Numbered from the stretch's first letter, positions 25,867 to 34,958 are shown. The stretch: DNA of 64,000 nucleotides from an uncultured bacterium (GCA_902763805.1 CACWTN010000005.1:177784-241783); one strand, 5' to 3'. Numbers and translations: made by a program. Notes: generated by a model from the sequence alone, not told the origin.

Positions 25867-27394
25867 TTTAAAAACAATCTTTAACAATTTAATAAAATGT
25901 AAAAGTCCTCAGGAACTTATCGATGAGGGTACAAACTCAGAACTCAAAAAGACATTAAACGCTTTTGATTTAATAATCTTGGGTATCGGTGCCGTAGTAG
26001 GAACAGGTATCTTCACTATTATCGGAAGCGCAATCGTAGGAAGCTCTGACGGTGCAGGAGCAGGAACGGCAATTGTTATATCAATGCTTCTTGCGGCAAT
26101 AGCAAGCGTATTCTCGGCGCTTTCATATTCCGAAATCGCTGCAATGATTCCTGTTGCAGGAAGTGCATACACATACACTTACGCAACAATGGGTGAGTTT
26201 ATGGCGTGGATGGTCGGCTGGATTTTGATGCTTGAGTACGCCATTGGAAATATTACTGTTGCAAGCGCATGGACAGGTTATTTTGTTCAGTTCCTCAAAG
26301 GATTTAAACATATACTTCCAGCATTTGTTGTTAACTGTCCGCTGTGGCTCAGAAACGATTACAGAACGATGTATGAACTCTGCAACAAATACGGCTGGGA
26401 TGTTCACGATAAAATGCCGTTTATCCATCTGCCGTTCGGTATAGATATGCCGTTTGCAATTAATATACCGGCAATTGCAATTGTATTCATTCTGACATTA
26501 CTTTTGATAAAAGGTGTTAAAGAATCTACAAAAGTCGCAACTATTATGGTCGGCGTAAATATGTTCATCATAATATCGTTCATTTTTGTCGGTTCTTTCT
26601 ATGTAAAACCAGAAAACTGGATGCCTTTTGCTCCAAACGGAGTTGAAGGAATATTCACGGGCGCATTTATAATTTTCTTTGCTTATATAGGTTTCGACGC
26701 TGTTTCAACCGCAGCAGAAGAAACAAAAAATCCTCAGAAAGATTTGCCGATAGCAATTATGGGAACACTCTTAATCTGTACGATTTTATACGTATGTGCA
26801 GCTCTTGTTCTAACTGGTGTTGTACCGTTTAACGCAATTGATACACAGGCACCGCTTGCTCATGCTATGAGATTTATCGGTATGAACTGGTATGCAGGAC
26901 TGATATCAGTCGGTGCGCTTTGCGCCCTCACTTCAGTTCTTTTGATTTATCAATTAGGTACAACAAGAATTCTCTGGGCAATGAGCCGTGACAGATTTTT
27001 ACCGAAATCACTCAATGCAGTTCACCCGAAATTCAAAACTCCGCACGTTATGACATGGTTATCAGGATTAATCGTTATAATCTGCGCATTATTTATGGAT
27101 TTAAACCTGTCTGCAGAACTCTGTAACTTTGGAACATTCACTTCATTCATAATAATTTGTATCGCAGTATTGATTTTAAGAAAAACAGAACCCGACAGAC
27201 CACGGCCTTTCAAAGTTCCGTTCTGTCCTTGGTTCCCGATACTGGGTATTTTAACCTGTCTTGCTCTTATGTATTGCAAGTTCAGCGCCAAAGCAACGTC
27301 AGCTCTGTACTTTATCATCTGGCTTGGCATAGGTATTCTAATCTATGCTGCATACAGTTACAAATCAAAACGTGAAGAAGAACAGGAAGCATAA
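25859..27394 (+). CDS. APC-superfamily amino acid permease, copy 2
   Basis: A close paralogue of the preceding gene and a tandem duplication. It is 511 aa with the same motifs, LGIGAVVGTGIF and AYIGFDAVSTAAEETKNPQKDLP, the same IPVAG(G/S)(A)Y segment, and the same DRPRPFKVPFCPWFP near the C-terminus. The two differ mostly in the periplasmic loops (~150-190), suggesting different substrates or affinities. The start overlaps copy 1 by 8 nt, so it is translationally coupled. A terminator follows at 27401-27431. Confidence 0.92.
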   Translation: MNNLKTIFNNLIKCKSPQELIDEGTNSELKKTLNAFDLIILGIGAVVGTGIFTIIGSAIVGSSDGAGAGTAIVISMLLAAIASVFSALSYSEIAAMIPVAGSAYTYTYATMGEFMAWMVGWILMLEYAIGNITVASAWTGYFVQFLKGFKHILPAFVVNCPLWLRNDYRTMYELCNKYGWDVHDKMPFIHLPFGIDMPFAINIPAIAIVFILTLLLIKGVKESTKVATIMVGVNMFIIISFIFVGSFYVKPENWMPFAPNGVEGIFTGAFIIFFAYIGFDAVSTAAEETKNPQKDLPIAIMGTLLICTILYVCAALVLTGVVPFNAIDTQAPLAHAMRFIGMNWYAGLISVGALCALTSVLLIYQLGTTRILWAMSRDRFLPKSLNAVHPKFKTPHVMTWLSGLIVIICALFMDLNLSAELCNFGTFTSFIIICIAVLILRKTEPDRPRPFKVPFCPWFPILGILTCLALMYCKFSAKATSALYFIIWLGIGILIYAAYSYKSKREEEQEA

Positions 27395-27400
27395 TTTTAT

Positions 27401-27431
27401 ACAGGGTGGAGGTTGCTCCACCCTGTTTTTA
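27401..27431 (+). terminator. Terminator of the permease operon
   Basis: A 10-bp stem (ACAGGGTGGA / TCCACCCTGT) is followed by TTTTTA. It ends the permease operon before pgi. Confidence 0.9.
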
Positions 27432-27466
27432 CGATAAGATATAAATATAGTAAAGGAGAGATAAAT

Positions 27467-28762
27467 ATGTTAACAAAAAGTTCATCACTTAAAACTATTT
27501 TCTCAGGTGTTGATTTTTCTAAGTATGAATCAAAAGTATCTGAGTTCGTAAATGAGTTTTCTAAAAGAGCTAATAAAGAAGGTAAATTCCTTAATTGGGT
27601 TGACCTTCCAAACTATCAGCTTACAAGATTAAATGATATCTATTCAATGGCAGCTGCTCTTAAATCTAACACAGGCGCATCTAAATTAAGCGTTATGGGT
27701 ATCGGCGGTTCAAAACACACTGTTGAACACATGCTCGGTATTAACGGTCTTAATCTTTGCGGAGAATCAGTTTTATTCTATTCTGATGTTGATTCTATAA
27801 GCTGGGAAAGATACCTTGCAAAATTAGGCGATGTTTTATCTTCAAACTACCTAATCGCATCAAAATCAGGTTCTACTTTTGAAACAAAAGACGGATTTTT
27901 GAGAATACAAAAACTTGTTAAAGATGCATATCTTGCAAAAGGTTTATCTGAAAGCGAAGCTGATAAAGCAGCTGCTAAGCACTTTATCGCTGTAACTGAT
28001 AAGAACGCTGAAAAATCAGAACTCAGAAGAACATCTATCGAACAAAGCTGGCTCGGTGATTTATTTATTCACGACGATGTAGGCGGACGTTTTTCTGCTT
28101 TTGATGACCACGCATTGTTCACACTTGCATTTGCAGGTATGAAAAAAGAAGATATGGCTTCTATGCTTAGAAGCGCACAGGAAATTTCTTCACTTTCATT
28201 AACTGCTGATTTGGAACTCAATGATGCATTAAAAGAAGGTATTTTCTGGGCAAATGCTAAAATGAACGGAATTACCGCATCAGTACACCAGTACATGGGT
28301 TCAATGTTTGAAAACACTGTTTACTGGCACGCACAAATGCAAAACGAATCCCAAAAAGATACGCTTAAACAGATTGCAAAGGTTCCTGATGCTATGCACC
28401 ACTCAGCAGAAGCTCATTTTAACCCTGCTAACAAGCTTGTGTTTGCACTTACTGTTCCGTCCGATAACGGTGTATGCAAATCAAACGCAGAAGCTTATAT
28501 AGGCGCTTTAAGCAAGTCTTACGAAGTAACAGGTGCTTTCTTTATGGAAACTGTTGAAACTTCTAAATTAGGCTTAACTCCTGAAGCAGCCGGTGCAGTA
28601 ACTCAACTAAGAGCATTCGCAACCTGCTATCAGGAAATCGTTGAAGCAGTTATGCAGAATAAAGAACTTCCGGAAGTTTTAGACAGCGTACTTCAACCGC
28701 ACGTAGAGTTCTATAAAAAGAATCTTAAAGGCGGAGTTGTTGTTCCGGGACGTATCGGCTAG
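27467..28762 (+). CDS. pgi: Glucose-6-phosphate isomerase
   Basis: Glycolytic isomerase converting glucose 6-phosphate and fructose 6-phosphate. 431 aa from the ATG at 27467, chosen for the AAAGGAGAG seven nt upstream; a longer frame to 27413 crosses the terminator. Visible: SKSGSTFETKDGF (~133-145), DVGGRFSAFDDHALFTLAFAG (~202-222), and HHSAEAHFNPANKL near 310. The protein is shorter than the ~550-aa E. coli type and matches compact bacterial Pgi. Monocistronic between two terminators. Confidence 0.94.
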   Translation: MLTKSSSLKTIFSGVDFSKYESKVSEFVNEFSKRANKEGKFLNWVDLPNYQLTRLNDIYSMAAALKSNTGASKLSVMGIGGSKHTVEHMLGINGLNLCGESVLFYSDVDSISWERYLAKLGDVLSSNYLIASKSGSTFETKDGFLRIQKLVKDAYLAKGLSESEADKAAAKHFIAVTDKNAEKSELRRTSIEQSWLGDLFIHDDVGGRFSAFDDHALFTLAFAGMKKEDMASMLRSAQEISSLSLTADLELNDALKEGIFWANAKMNGITASVHQYMGSMFENTVYWHAQMQNESQKDTLKQIAKVPDAMHHSAEAHFNPANKLVFALTVPSDNGVCKSNAEAYIGALSKSYEVTGAFFMETVETSKLGLTPEAAGAVTQLRAFATCYQEIVEAVMQNKELPEVLDSVLQPHVEFYKKNLKGGVVVPGRIG

Positions 28763-28812
28763 GGTTAATTTTGAACCTGCCGTATATACGGACTTATAAA
28801 AATCAGAAATAA

Positions 28813-28845
28813 AAAAAGTGGCGGACAAAATGTCCGCCACTTTTT
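28813..28845. terminator. Bidirectional terminator between pgi and plsX
   Basis: A perfect 15-bp stem (AAAAAGTGGCGGACA and complement) with a 3-nt loop. Confidence 0.93.
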
Positions 28846-28856
28846 ATAACTATATT

Positions 28857-29912
28857 TTATGCTTCGATGCTTTCAGCAATTTTACTGTTAATCTGAGTTT
28901 CAACAGCTTCTTTTGCTACACGTACAGCATTTTTAATAGCATAAGCTTTACTTCTTCCGTGAGAGATAACCGTAATACCTTTAACACCTAAAAGAAGCAT
29001 TCCGCCAAATTCTTCATAGTTGATTTTTTCATATATTCTTCTCAGGAACGGTTTAGCCAGCCAGCCGATAATCATACCGAGGAAATCAGCCTTAAACTCG
29101 CTCTTAATCATCTTGAATAACATTGAAGCTGTACCTTCCGTAACCTTAAGAACAACGTTGCCGACAAAACCGTCGCAAACAACAACGTCGCAATGGTTAA
29201 GGAACAACTCTCTGCCTTCAATGTTACCGATGAAGTTAAATTTTTCTTTTTCTTCTTCAAGCATTGTGTAAACATTCTGAGCAAGTTCATTACCTTTTCC
29301 TGCTTCTTCACCAATGTTAACAACACCCGTTCTCGGATTATCAACATCAAGAACATTCTTTGCAAAAATTTTTCCCATAATTGCAAACTGTCTGAGCATT
29401 TGAGGTGTGCAGTTAGAGTTTGCACCGCCGTCGATAACAACAACAGGTTTCTTCATTGTAGGAAGTGTAACCGCAATTGCAGGTCTGTCGATTCCCGGAA
29501 TTCTTCCCAAGCCGAATAAACTTGCTGCCATTGCAGCACCTGTAGAACCTGCCGCAACCAAAGCTTCAGAACTTCCTGTTGCAACCGAATTTACAGACAA
29601 TACAATAGAAGAATTTTTCTTCTTACGGATAGCCTGACCGGGAGCTTCACCCATTTCAATAATTTCAGATGCATGAGTAATTTTGATATCCAGAGATTTT
29701 ACATCAACTCTTATTCTTCTGCTCTTACTTGCTTTACCGCAGGGTGACAGAAAACCTTCCTGCTGTATCTTATCCAGACAGTCTTCAATCTGGTCCTGTT
29801 TACCTACTAACTCAAGTGCCACACCATATTCAGCAGCTGCCCATACTGCACCTGCAACAATTTCAAACGGTGCGTGATCTCCCCCCATTGCATCAATAGC
29901 TATTCTTGTCAT
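28857..29912 (-). CDS. plsX: Phosphate acyltransferase PlsX
   Basis: Makes acyl-phosphate from acyl-ACP at the start of membrane phospholipid synthesis. 351 aa. RIAIDAMGGDHAP at the N-terminus, GAAMAASLFGLGRIPGIDRPAIA in the middle and FVGNVVLKVTEGTASML are family blocks. Third gene of the conserved yceD-rpmF-plsX order. The ribosome-binding site is AGGGGATAG. The 87-nt gap to rpmF holds a repeat-rich hairpin (29937-29997). Confidence 0.96.
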   Translation of the reverse strand: MTRIAIDAMGGDHAPFEIVAGAVWAAAEYGVALELVGKQDQIEDCLDKIQQEGFLSPCGKASKSRRIRVDVKSLDIKITHASEIIEMGEAPGQAIRKKKNSSIVLSVNSVATGSSEALVAAGSTGAAMAASLFGLGRIPGIDRPAIAVTLPTMKKPVVVIDGGANSNCTPQMLRQFAIMGKIFAKNVLDVDNPRTGVVNIGEEAGKGNELAQNVYTMLEEEKEKFNFIGNIEGRELFLNHCDVVVCDGFVGNVVLKVTEGTASMLFKMIKSEFKADFLGMIIGWLAKPFLRRIYEKINYEEFGGMLLLGVKGITVISHGRSKAYAIKNAVRVAKEAVETQINSKIAESIEA

Positions 29913-29936
29913 TAAACTCTATCCCCTTTTTCGCCT

Positions 29937-29997
29937 TTCGTGATTCGTGAATCGTGAATCAATTAAGATTCACGGCTCACTTTTACGATTCACGATT
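29937..29997. repeat. Clustered heptamer repeats forming a hairpin
   Basis: Three tandem heptamers (GTGATTC, GTGAATC, GTGAATC) are followed by inverted copies (GATTCAC, GATTCAC) and related GCTCAC and TTTTAC units. GTGAATC-AATTAA-GATTCAC gives a 7-bp stem with a 6-nt loop. The cluster lies inside the rpmF-plsX operon and has no T-run, so it is not a classic terminator. Confidence 0.75.
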
Positions 29998-29999
29998 AA

Positions 30000-30359
30000 T
30001 TATTCTGCTTTGTCTTCTGTTGCTTCTTCAGCTTTTTCTTCAGCTTTAGCTTCTTCAACAACTTCAGCTTCTTTTACTTCTTCAGCTTTTGGAGCTTCTT
30101 CTGCAGGAGCTTCTGCTTTAGCCTTCTTTGTTGATTTTCTTGGCTTTTTAGCTTCTTTAACTTCAGTTGCTGCTGCAGCTGCCTGATCTTTCAATCTTAC
30201 AGGTTTACCCTTGTAAGTTCCGCAAGCTGTGCAAACTGTGTGAGCCAAAACTGCCTGACCGCAATTCGGACAAGTTGTTAAGGTCGGCTTTGTTGCCTTC
30301 CAATTTGATCTTCTTTTTCCTTGAGCGCTGTGCCCTGTTCTTTTCTTTGGTACTGCCAT
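30000..30359 (-). CDS. rpmF: 50S ribosomal protein L32 with a long C-terminal extension
   Basis: Residues 1-57 are a normal L32: MAVPKKRTGHSAQGKRRSNW and a zinc ribbon CPNCG ... CTACG. The protein then continues for ~60 residues of low complexity, first Ala/Lys-rich (KEAKKPRKSTKKAKAEAPAE) and then acidic Ala/Glu-rich. Typical L32 is about 55-65 aa; this is 119. There is no second start or frameshift; the tail is in frame and ends at a TAA. The ribosome-binding site is AAGGAAA. It lies between yceD and plsX, the conserved operon order. Confidence 0.95.
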   Translation of the reverse strand: MAVPKKRTGHSAQGKRRSNWKATKPTLTTCPNCGQAVLAHTVCTACGTYKGKPVRLKDQAAAAATEVKEAKKPRKSTKKAKAEAPAEEAPKAEEVKEAEVVEEAKAEEKAEEATEDKAE

Positions 30360-30407
30360 TTTCCTTATACCTTTCTTTTTACTGTTTATATTCCGTTAGT
30401 GAATAAC

Positions 30408-30842
30408 TTATTTTTTATTGATTTGAATGTTTTTGAAAACATCCATTCTGGTGTCGTGAGGTTTTATATCATCTTCTGATACAAATAATCCCTCATTACA
30501 ATTTATACCACAAACCTTTTTATTTGGTAAAGCTAATATTACAGATTGATACAAAAGGTCGTTTGAGAGTTCAACTTCAGAGCCGTATTCGTCCAGCAGA
30601 GAGTTTTTTGCGAAGGTTTCGTCTATGTCAAAATCCAAATCATAAGAATATTTGTTCAGACATCTGTCACATTCAAGAGTAATTTTACCGTCTGCGTGAC
30701 CTTTGACTTCTATAAAATCCCCCATCGCACGAAAATCAAGTTCTGCTTTTATATGACAATCTTCGAGTTCTTTGATATCGTCATCAAAATCGAACTCTAA
30801 GATACCTTCATCTTCTATATCTTCTATACTAACTTTACACAT
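30408..30842 (-). CDS. yceD: YceD / DUF177 family protein
   Basis: A 144-aa member of the YceD (Duf177) family. It is usually upstream of rpmF and is implicated in 23S rRNA accumulation in E. coli and plants. The conserved LECDRCLNKYSYDL (~77-90) and the Cys pair near CGINCNEGLF (~115-124) are visible, although the second CxxC is incomplete. The C-terminus is less conserved than usual. First gene of the rpmF-plsX operon or second after the 86-aa gene. Confidence 0.85.
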   Translation of the reverse strand: MCKVSIEDIEDEGILEFDFDDDIKELEDCHIKAELDFRAMGDFIEVKGHADGKITLECDRCLNKYSYDLDFDIDETFAKNSLLDEYGSEVELSNDLLYQSVILALPNKKVCGINCNEGLFVSEDDIKPHDTRMDVFKNIQINKK

Positions 30843-30871
30843 ACTGAATTACCTGTGCCTGCTCGTTCGCG

Positions 30872-31132
30872 CTAAACGTATGGTTCTTCCTGCAGAACAA
30901 GTCCTGCAATTTGTGTTGATACGAAGCAAAGCTTTTTAATCGGTCCCATCGGTTCTTTCTCAACAAGAACAGGTGTAGGGCTTTTCATAAGCTGTTTAAG
31001 TTCCGCATATACAGCCTGCGGATTATCAAAATACATAACAACAGGTGTTGCAGAACCTTTAAGAAAAAGTATAACTGCCTGTCTTGTTTTCTGCGGTCCC
31101 TGAGGCGGAATATTATTGAATTGCTGAACCAT
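30872..31132 (-). CDS. Hypothetical protein, 86 aa
   Basis: No family was recognised. It has a proline/glutamine-rich start (MVQQFNNIPPQGPQKTRQAV) and a compact beta-alpha-beta-like core (ILFLKGSATPVVMYFDNPQA ... KKLCFVSTQIAGLVLQEE). An AAAGGAG ribosome-binding site precedes the ATG. It lies 29 nt upstream of yceD on the same strand, so it may lead the yceD-rpmF-plsX transcript. Confidence 0.7.
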   Translation of the reverse strand: MVQQFNNIPPQGPQKTRQAVILFLKGSATPVVMYFDNPQAVYAELKQLMKSPTPVLVEKEPMGPIKKLCFVSTQIAGLVLQEEPYV

Positions 31133-31199
31133 ATTGTTCTCCTTTATTTTTTACATTCTCTATTATAATATAAATGGGTAAAGAGGTAAATATAAAACA

Positions 31200-31781
31200 A
31201 TGGATTACACTAAAATAAACGAAATACTTAAAAATGACGGAGTTATCGCCTTTGTTACTGATACTGTATGGGGGTTAGGCTGTCTTCCGTCAAGCGAAAA
31301 AGCGGTAAAAAAAATCTATGAGATTAAGCACAGAGAAGCAAAAAAACCACTGATTCTGATGAGCTATGATATTTATCCGCTGTTTGATTACGTAAAGCAG
31401 CCGATTGAAAAAGAGGCACAAAAATTAATCAAACAATATTTTCCCGGAGCGTTGACGCTTGTTCTGGATAAATCAGAAAATACTCCTGATTATATGACAT
31501 CAAACCTTCCTACCGTAGGAATAAGAGTTCCCGACAACAAAACCTTCTCTGATATCTGCAAAAATATTGAAGGACACGTTCTTGCAACCACAAGTGCAAA
31601 TATATCTGGCGAACCGCCGGCTTTAACTTATGAAGAAGCTCTTGCATACATAGGTGATAAAGTTGATTTGGTTATTGAAAGTTACGGAGAAGAAGCTCAA
31701 GGCAGAGCATCAACCGTTGCAGGATTCAAAGAGGGGGGTAAATGTATTATATACAGACAAGGTGATGTTGAGATTGGATAA
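31200..31781 (+). CDS. tsaC: L-threonylcarbamoyladenylate synthase (TsaC/YrdC type)
   Basis: Makes threonylcarbamoyl-AMP for t6A37 modification of ANN-decoding tRNAs. The 193-aa protein is the single-domain YrdC form without the Sua5 tail. VIAFVTDTVWGLGC (~14-27) and IYEIKHREAKKPLILM (~40-55, the K-x-R-x-x-x-K-P-L motif) are diagnostic. SANISGEPPALT (~137-148) completes the site. Divergent from the 86-aa/yceD unit; the stop codon lies within the terminator arm. Confidence 0.95.
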   Translation: MDYTKINEILKNDGVIAFVTDTVWGLGCLPSSEKAVKKIYEIKHREAKKPLILMSYDIYPLFDYVKQPIEKEAQKLIKQYFPGALTLVLDKSENTPDYMTSNLPTVGIRVPDNKTFSDICKNIEGHVLATTSANISGEPPALTYEEALAYIGDKVDLVIESYGEEAQGRASTVAGFKEGGKCIIYRQGDVEIG

Positions 31782-31811
31782 AAAAGCGGTCGCAAATTGC
31801 GACCGCTTTTT
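31781..31811. terminator. Terminator after tsaC
   Basis: A stem of at least 13 bp (AAAAAGCGGTCGC / GCGACCGCTTTTT) with flanking A/T tracts. It starts at the last base of the tsaC stop codon. Confidence 0.92.
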
Positions 31812-31864
31812 TGAAACTCTTTGGTCATTACATTTCCTCAGAATGACCAATTATATATTTACCC

Positions 31865-33313
31865 CTAACCTTCTAACAGTTTTCTTACCAGCTCATTAAC
31901 TGTTTTCGGGTTAGCTCTGCCTTTTGTTTCCTTCATTACCTGACCTACAAAGAAACCTAACAGGTTTGTTTTACCGTTTTTGTAGGATTCAACTTCTGCA
32001 GGATGAGAGTTAACAACCTTTTCAACGATTTCCTTAATTGCTCCTTCATCGGATATCTGGCTCAAACCTTTCTTCTCAACGATTGCAGAAGCCTTTTCAC
32101 CTTTTGTAATCATCTCTTCAACAAGGATTTGTTTACCGATATTATTAGAAATTGTACCCTTTTCGATTAATGTTATTAACTCTGCCAAATTTTCAGGAGT
32201 TAATTTTGTATCCGTAATCTCAACTTTATTTTCTTTCAGGTAAGCCGCAATTTCACCCATAATGAAGTTAACTGCAGTCTTTGGATTAGCACCGAGCTCA
32301 AGAGTTTTGTCAAAGAATAATGCCAAAGGCATTTGTTCAACAATAACGCTAGCATCGTATTCGCTGAGACCTAAGCCCATATATCTCTGTCTTTTTTGTT
32401 CAGGAAGTTCCGGCATTGTTCTTCTGATATCTTCAACCCATTCTCTTGAAATTTCCAAAGGCATCAAATCAGGTTCAGGGAAGTATCTGTAATCGTGTGC
32501 ATCCTCTTTACCTCTCATTGAGCGAGTTTCTTTTAAGTTATCATCCCAAAGACGTGTTTCCTGAACAACTTCACCGCCTTCTTCAACGATTTCAATCTGT
32601 CTGTCGATTTCGTATTCAATTGCTCTTTGCAGTGCAGAGAAACTGTTTACGTTTTTAATTTCAGCTCTTGTACCGAATTTGTCTGAACCTTTAGGCATAA
32701 TCGAAATATTTGCATCACATCTCATAGAACCTTCTTCAAGGTTACCGTCGCAAACACCAAGGTAACGAACTATGTTTCTGAGTTCTTCCATATAGTTTCT
32801 TGCTTCTTCACTTGAGCGCATATCAGGCTCTGAAACGATTTCCAGAAGCGGAGTTCCTGCTCTGTTTAAGTCAACGAGTGAATAGGTTGCACCATTGATA
32901 CCTGCAGCACCTACGTGAACAAGTTTACCTGCATCTTCTTCAAGGTGTGCACGGGTAATACCAATTCTTTTACCCTTAACATTCAGCCAGCCGTTAACAC
33001 AAATCGGTTCATCATACTGAGAGATTTGGTACCCTTTCGGAAGGTCAGGATAAAAATACTGTTTTCTGTCAAATTTGCATCTTGCAGGGATTTCGCAGTT
33101 AAGCGCCAGACCTAACAAAATACCCATATTAACACATTCTTTATTCAAAACGGGCAAAACACCGGGCATGCCCAAAGTAATTGCACTTGTATGAGAGTTT
33201 TGCTCACTTCCGAACTCTGTTGAATCCGGCGCAAAAATCTTTGATTTGGTCTTTAACTGAGCATGTACCTCAAGACCAATAACGACTTCATACTTATCTC
33301 TTAAATCTGTCAT
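31865..33313 (-). CDS. gatB: Aspartyl/glutamyl-tRNA amidotransferase subunit B
   Basis: GatB is the kinase/amidotransferase subunit of the GatCAB complex that converts Glu-tRNA-Gln (and Asp-tRNA-Asn) to the amide. 482 aa, normal. EVVIGLEVHAQLKTKSKIF, GSMRCDANISI, DYRYFPEPDLMPL and a C-terminal YqeY tail (~340-482) are visible. gatA and gatC are not adjacent. The ribosome-binding site is GAGGA. Since aspS here looks discriminating, the main role is probably Gln-tRNA synthesis; this is an inference. Confidence 0.97.
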   Translation of the reverse strand: MTDLRDKYEVVIGLEVHAQLKTKSKIFAPDSTEFGSEQNSHTSAITLGMPGVLPVLNKECVNMGILLGLALNCEIPARCKFDRKQYFYPDLPKGYQISQYDEPICVNGWLNVKGKRIGITRAHLEEDAGKLVHVGAAGINGATYSLVDLNRAGTPLLEIVSEPDMRSSEEARNYMEELRNIVRYLGVCDGNLEEGSMRCDANISIMPKGSDKFGTRAEIKNVNSFSALQRAIEYEIDRQIEIVEEGGEVVQETRLWDDNLKETRSMRGKEDAHDYRYFPEPDLMPLEISREWVEDIRRTMPELPEQKRQRYMGLGLSEYDASVIVEQMPLALFFDKTLELGANPKTAVNFIMGEIAAYLKENKVEITDTKLTPENLAELITLIEKGTISNNIGKQILVEEMITKGEKASAIVEKKGLSQISDEGAIKEIVEKVVNSHPAEVESYKNGKTNLLGFFVGQVMKETKGRANPKTVNELVRKLLEG

Positions 33314-33381
33314 AATAATATCCTCACTTCTTTATACATAATAGCATAAACAATTTAATAGGAAATTATTTATTTGAGTTT

Positions 33382-33753
33382 TTAGCAGCCTCGTCTTATA
33401 GATTTTATCTCTTCCTGTTTCTTTTCCCAAGCAGCCGCTGCCTTTTTTACAGATGATTTAATATTTAAAATGACCTGCGTTGCATCTCTGAAAACGTTTT
33501 GAAGCGGGTATGATTCGCCTCCGAATTTTCCTGAAAGAGTTCCGTACAATTTATGCTCAAAACTCATTTCGGTAATATCACTGTTTAAAACTGCATCAAC
33601 ATTAAAATCTTTTTCCAAATCTTTGATAAAATTTATATTTTCTACTCTTGAAGCAAAATCTCCGAGTTTTTTTATATTATTTTTGGAAACAGCACCTTTA
33701 ACGATTAAACCGTTAAAAGAAATTTGTGAATTTACTTGTGAAATATTGTTCAA
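33382..33753 (-). CDS. Orphan protein with N-terminal SFNG motif, 123 aa
   Basis: I chose the TTG at 33753 because CAGGT lies 5 nt upstream and because it places ISFNG at residues 10-14, where similar motifs occur in the other orphans. The longer frame to 33804 has no ribosome-binding site and starts within the preceding terminator hairpin. The rest is a small alpha/beta protein with a helical C-terminus (VKKAAAAWEKKQEEIKSI). No named family. Probably cytosolic. Confidence 0.6.
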   Translation of the reverse strand: MNNISQVNSQISFNGLIVKGAVSKNNIKKLGDFASRVENINFIKDLEKDFNVDAVLNSDITEMSFEHKLYGTLSGKFGGESYPLQNVFRDATQVILNIKSSVKKAAAAWEKKQEEIKSIRRGC

Positions 33754-33806
33754 TTTTACCTGCTTTCTGATAATGTAAAAACCCGCAAAAAATTTTTTTG
33801 CCAAAT

Positions 33807-33843
33807 AAAAATGGCGGTTTTTCTGAAAGAAAAACCGCCATTT
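33807..33843. terminator. Terminator hairpin
   Basis: A perfect 15-bp stem (AAAATGGCGGTTTTT and complement) with a 7-nt loop follows the 366-aa gene on the minus strand. Confidence 0.92.
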
Positions 33844-33857
33844 TCACACAAAATATT

Positions 33858-34958
33858 TTACTTTATCAGATGCCCGTTTATATCATAAACAGAGCCATTC
33901 GGGTTCAGAATTAAAACTTTTCCGTCAACCAATTTTTTTACCGCGTTATAAGATTTACCGTCAGCAGTTGTTCCTGTCATTCCTGTGGGAGCAAGATCTT
34001 TATATTTTTCAGTCAGAGCATCTTCAAAAGCTTTATACATTATTCCGCTCTGAATACTTTTTAGTCCTTCTTCCGTTATACCGTCATCTTCAAAATCAGA
34101 TATTGTTAACATGTCTTCACTTGCCTTCAAAGCTTCGTTTACCTTTAGTTCCCCGACATTCCAGTTAACAGTATGGGCTTCATTTGTTGTTATTTCAAGC
34201 ATTTCCTTTGCATAAGCTTTTGCCTGAGCATAAACTTTTTTCTGTGTTTCATTCATAGAATACAAATCTGCATAAGTTACCGTTTTACAAAACTCCAGTT
34301 CATCTTTGTATTTTTCCGCAAATTCTTCATAGCTCATCTTCAAATGTTTTTGAGCCAGCTTATCAACATCATATTCGGTTTTGTCGGGCGTTGTATGTTC
34401 TGTTTTTCCGTTTGCTTCTTCCATTATGTATTCGATTTTGTCTTTGAGTTCGTACAGAGATTCCATATCCTTTGCCGTTCTGGTACGTAAATCCTCCAAA
34501 TCAAAATTTATAAGCCTTGTATCAAAACTCGGATAAAATCTGTAATGCCATCTTGGAACTATCATTATATCTCCGTAGGCTTCACAGTCTATATATGCCT
34601 GATCAATAGCTTTTTCCATATTATAAAGTCTTGTCTGCAGGTTTTCGTAAGTCTTTTTTGTGACAGCATAGCGCTGTTGATAATCCATCGATTTATTATA
34701 ATAATCGACCGCTTTATCAAAATCCGTATTTGCCGAATTTTCGCCACGGGTAATCTTTTTAACAGCATCAGAAGTTACTTCACTAACCAAATTTTTCTGA
34801 GAAACAAACTCATCTCTGCCGCTCTCGTTTGCTTTAATATATTTTTCCGTTAAAAAGGTATTTTTTTGTCTCTGAATCGGATTATGAGCCAATACCGCAG
34901 TCGAAGCCGCCAAAGCTGCTGTTACTGCCATTGTTCTGATAGGATTAACTTTTATCAT
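33858..34958 (-). CDS. Secreted hypothetical protein, 366 aa
   Basis: The start is ATG 34958 (AGGAG nine nt upstream); the in-frame GTG at 34967 sits on the ribosome-binding site. Residues 1-24 (MIKVNPIRTMAVTAALAAST) look like a signal peptide or anchor. The rest is long, helical and charged, with a KAVDYYNKSMDYQQRYAVTKK coiled stretch and a C-terminal LILNPNGSVYDINGHLIK, which resembles a small beta-hairpin repeat. No enzyme motif. Monocistronic, terminated at 33807-33843. Confidence 0.7.
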   Translation of the reverse strand: MIKVNPIRTMAVTAALAASTAVLAHNPIQRQKNTFLTEKYIKANESGRDEFVSQKNLVSEVTSDAVKKITRGENSANTDFDKAVDYYNKSMDYQQRYAVTKKTYENLQTRLYNMEKAIDQAYIDCEAYGDIMIVPRWHYRFYPSFDTRLINFDLEDLRTRTAKDMESLYELKDKIEYIMEEANGKTEHTTPDKTEYDVDKLAQKHLKMSYEEFAEKYKDELEFCKTVTYADLYSMNETQKKVYAQAKAYAKEMLEITTNEAHTVNWNVGELKVNEALKASEDMLTISDFEDDGITEEGLKSIQSGIMYKAFEDALTEKYKDLAPTGMTGTTADGKSYNAVKKLVDGKVLILNPNGSVYDINGHLIK

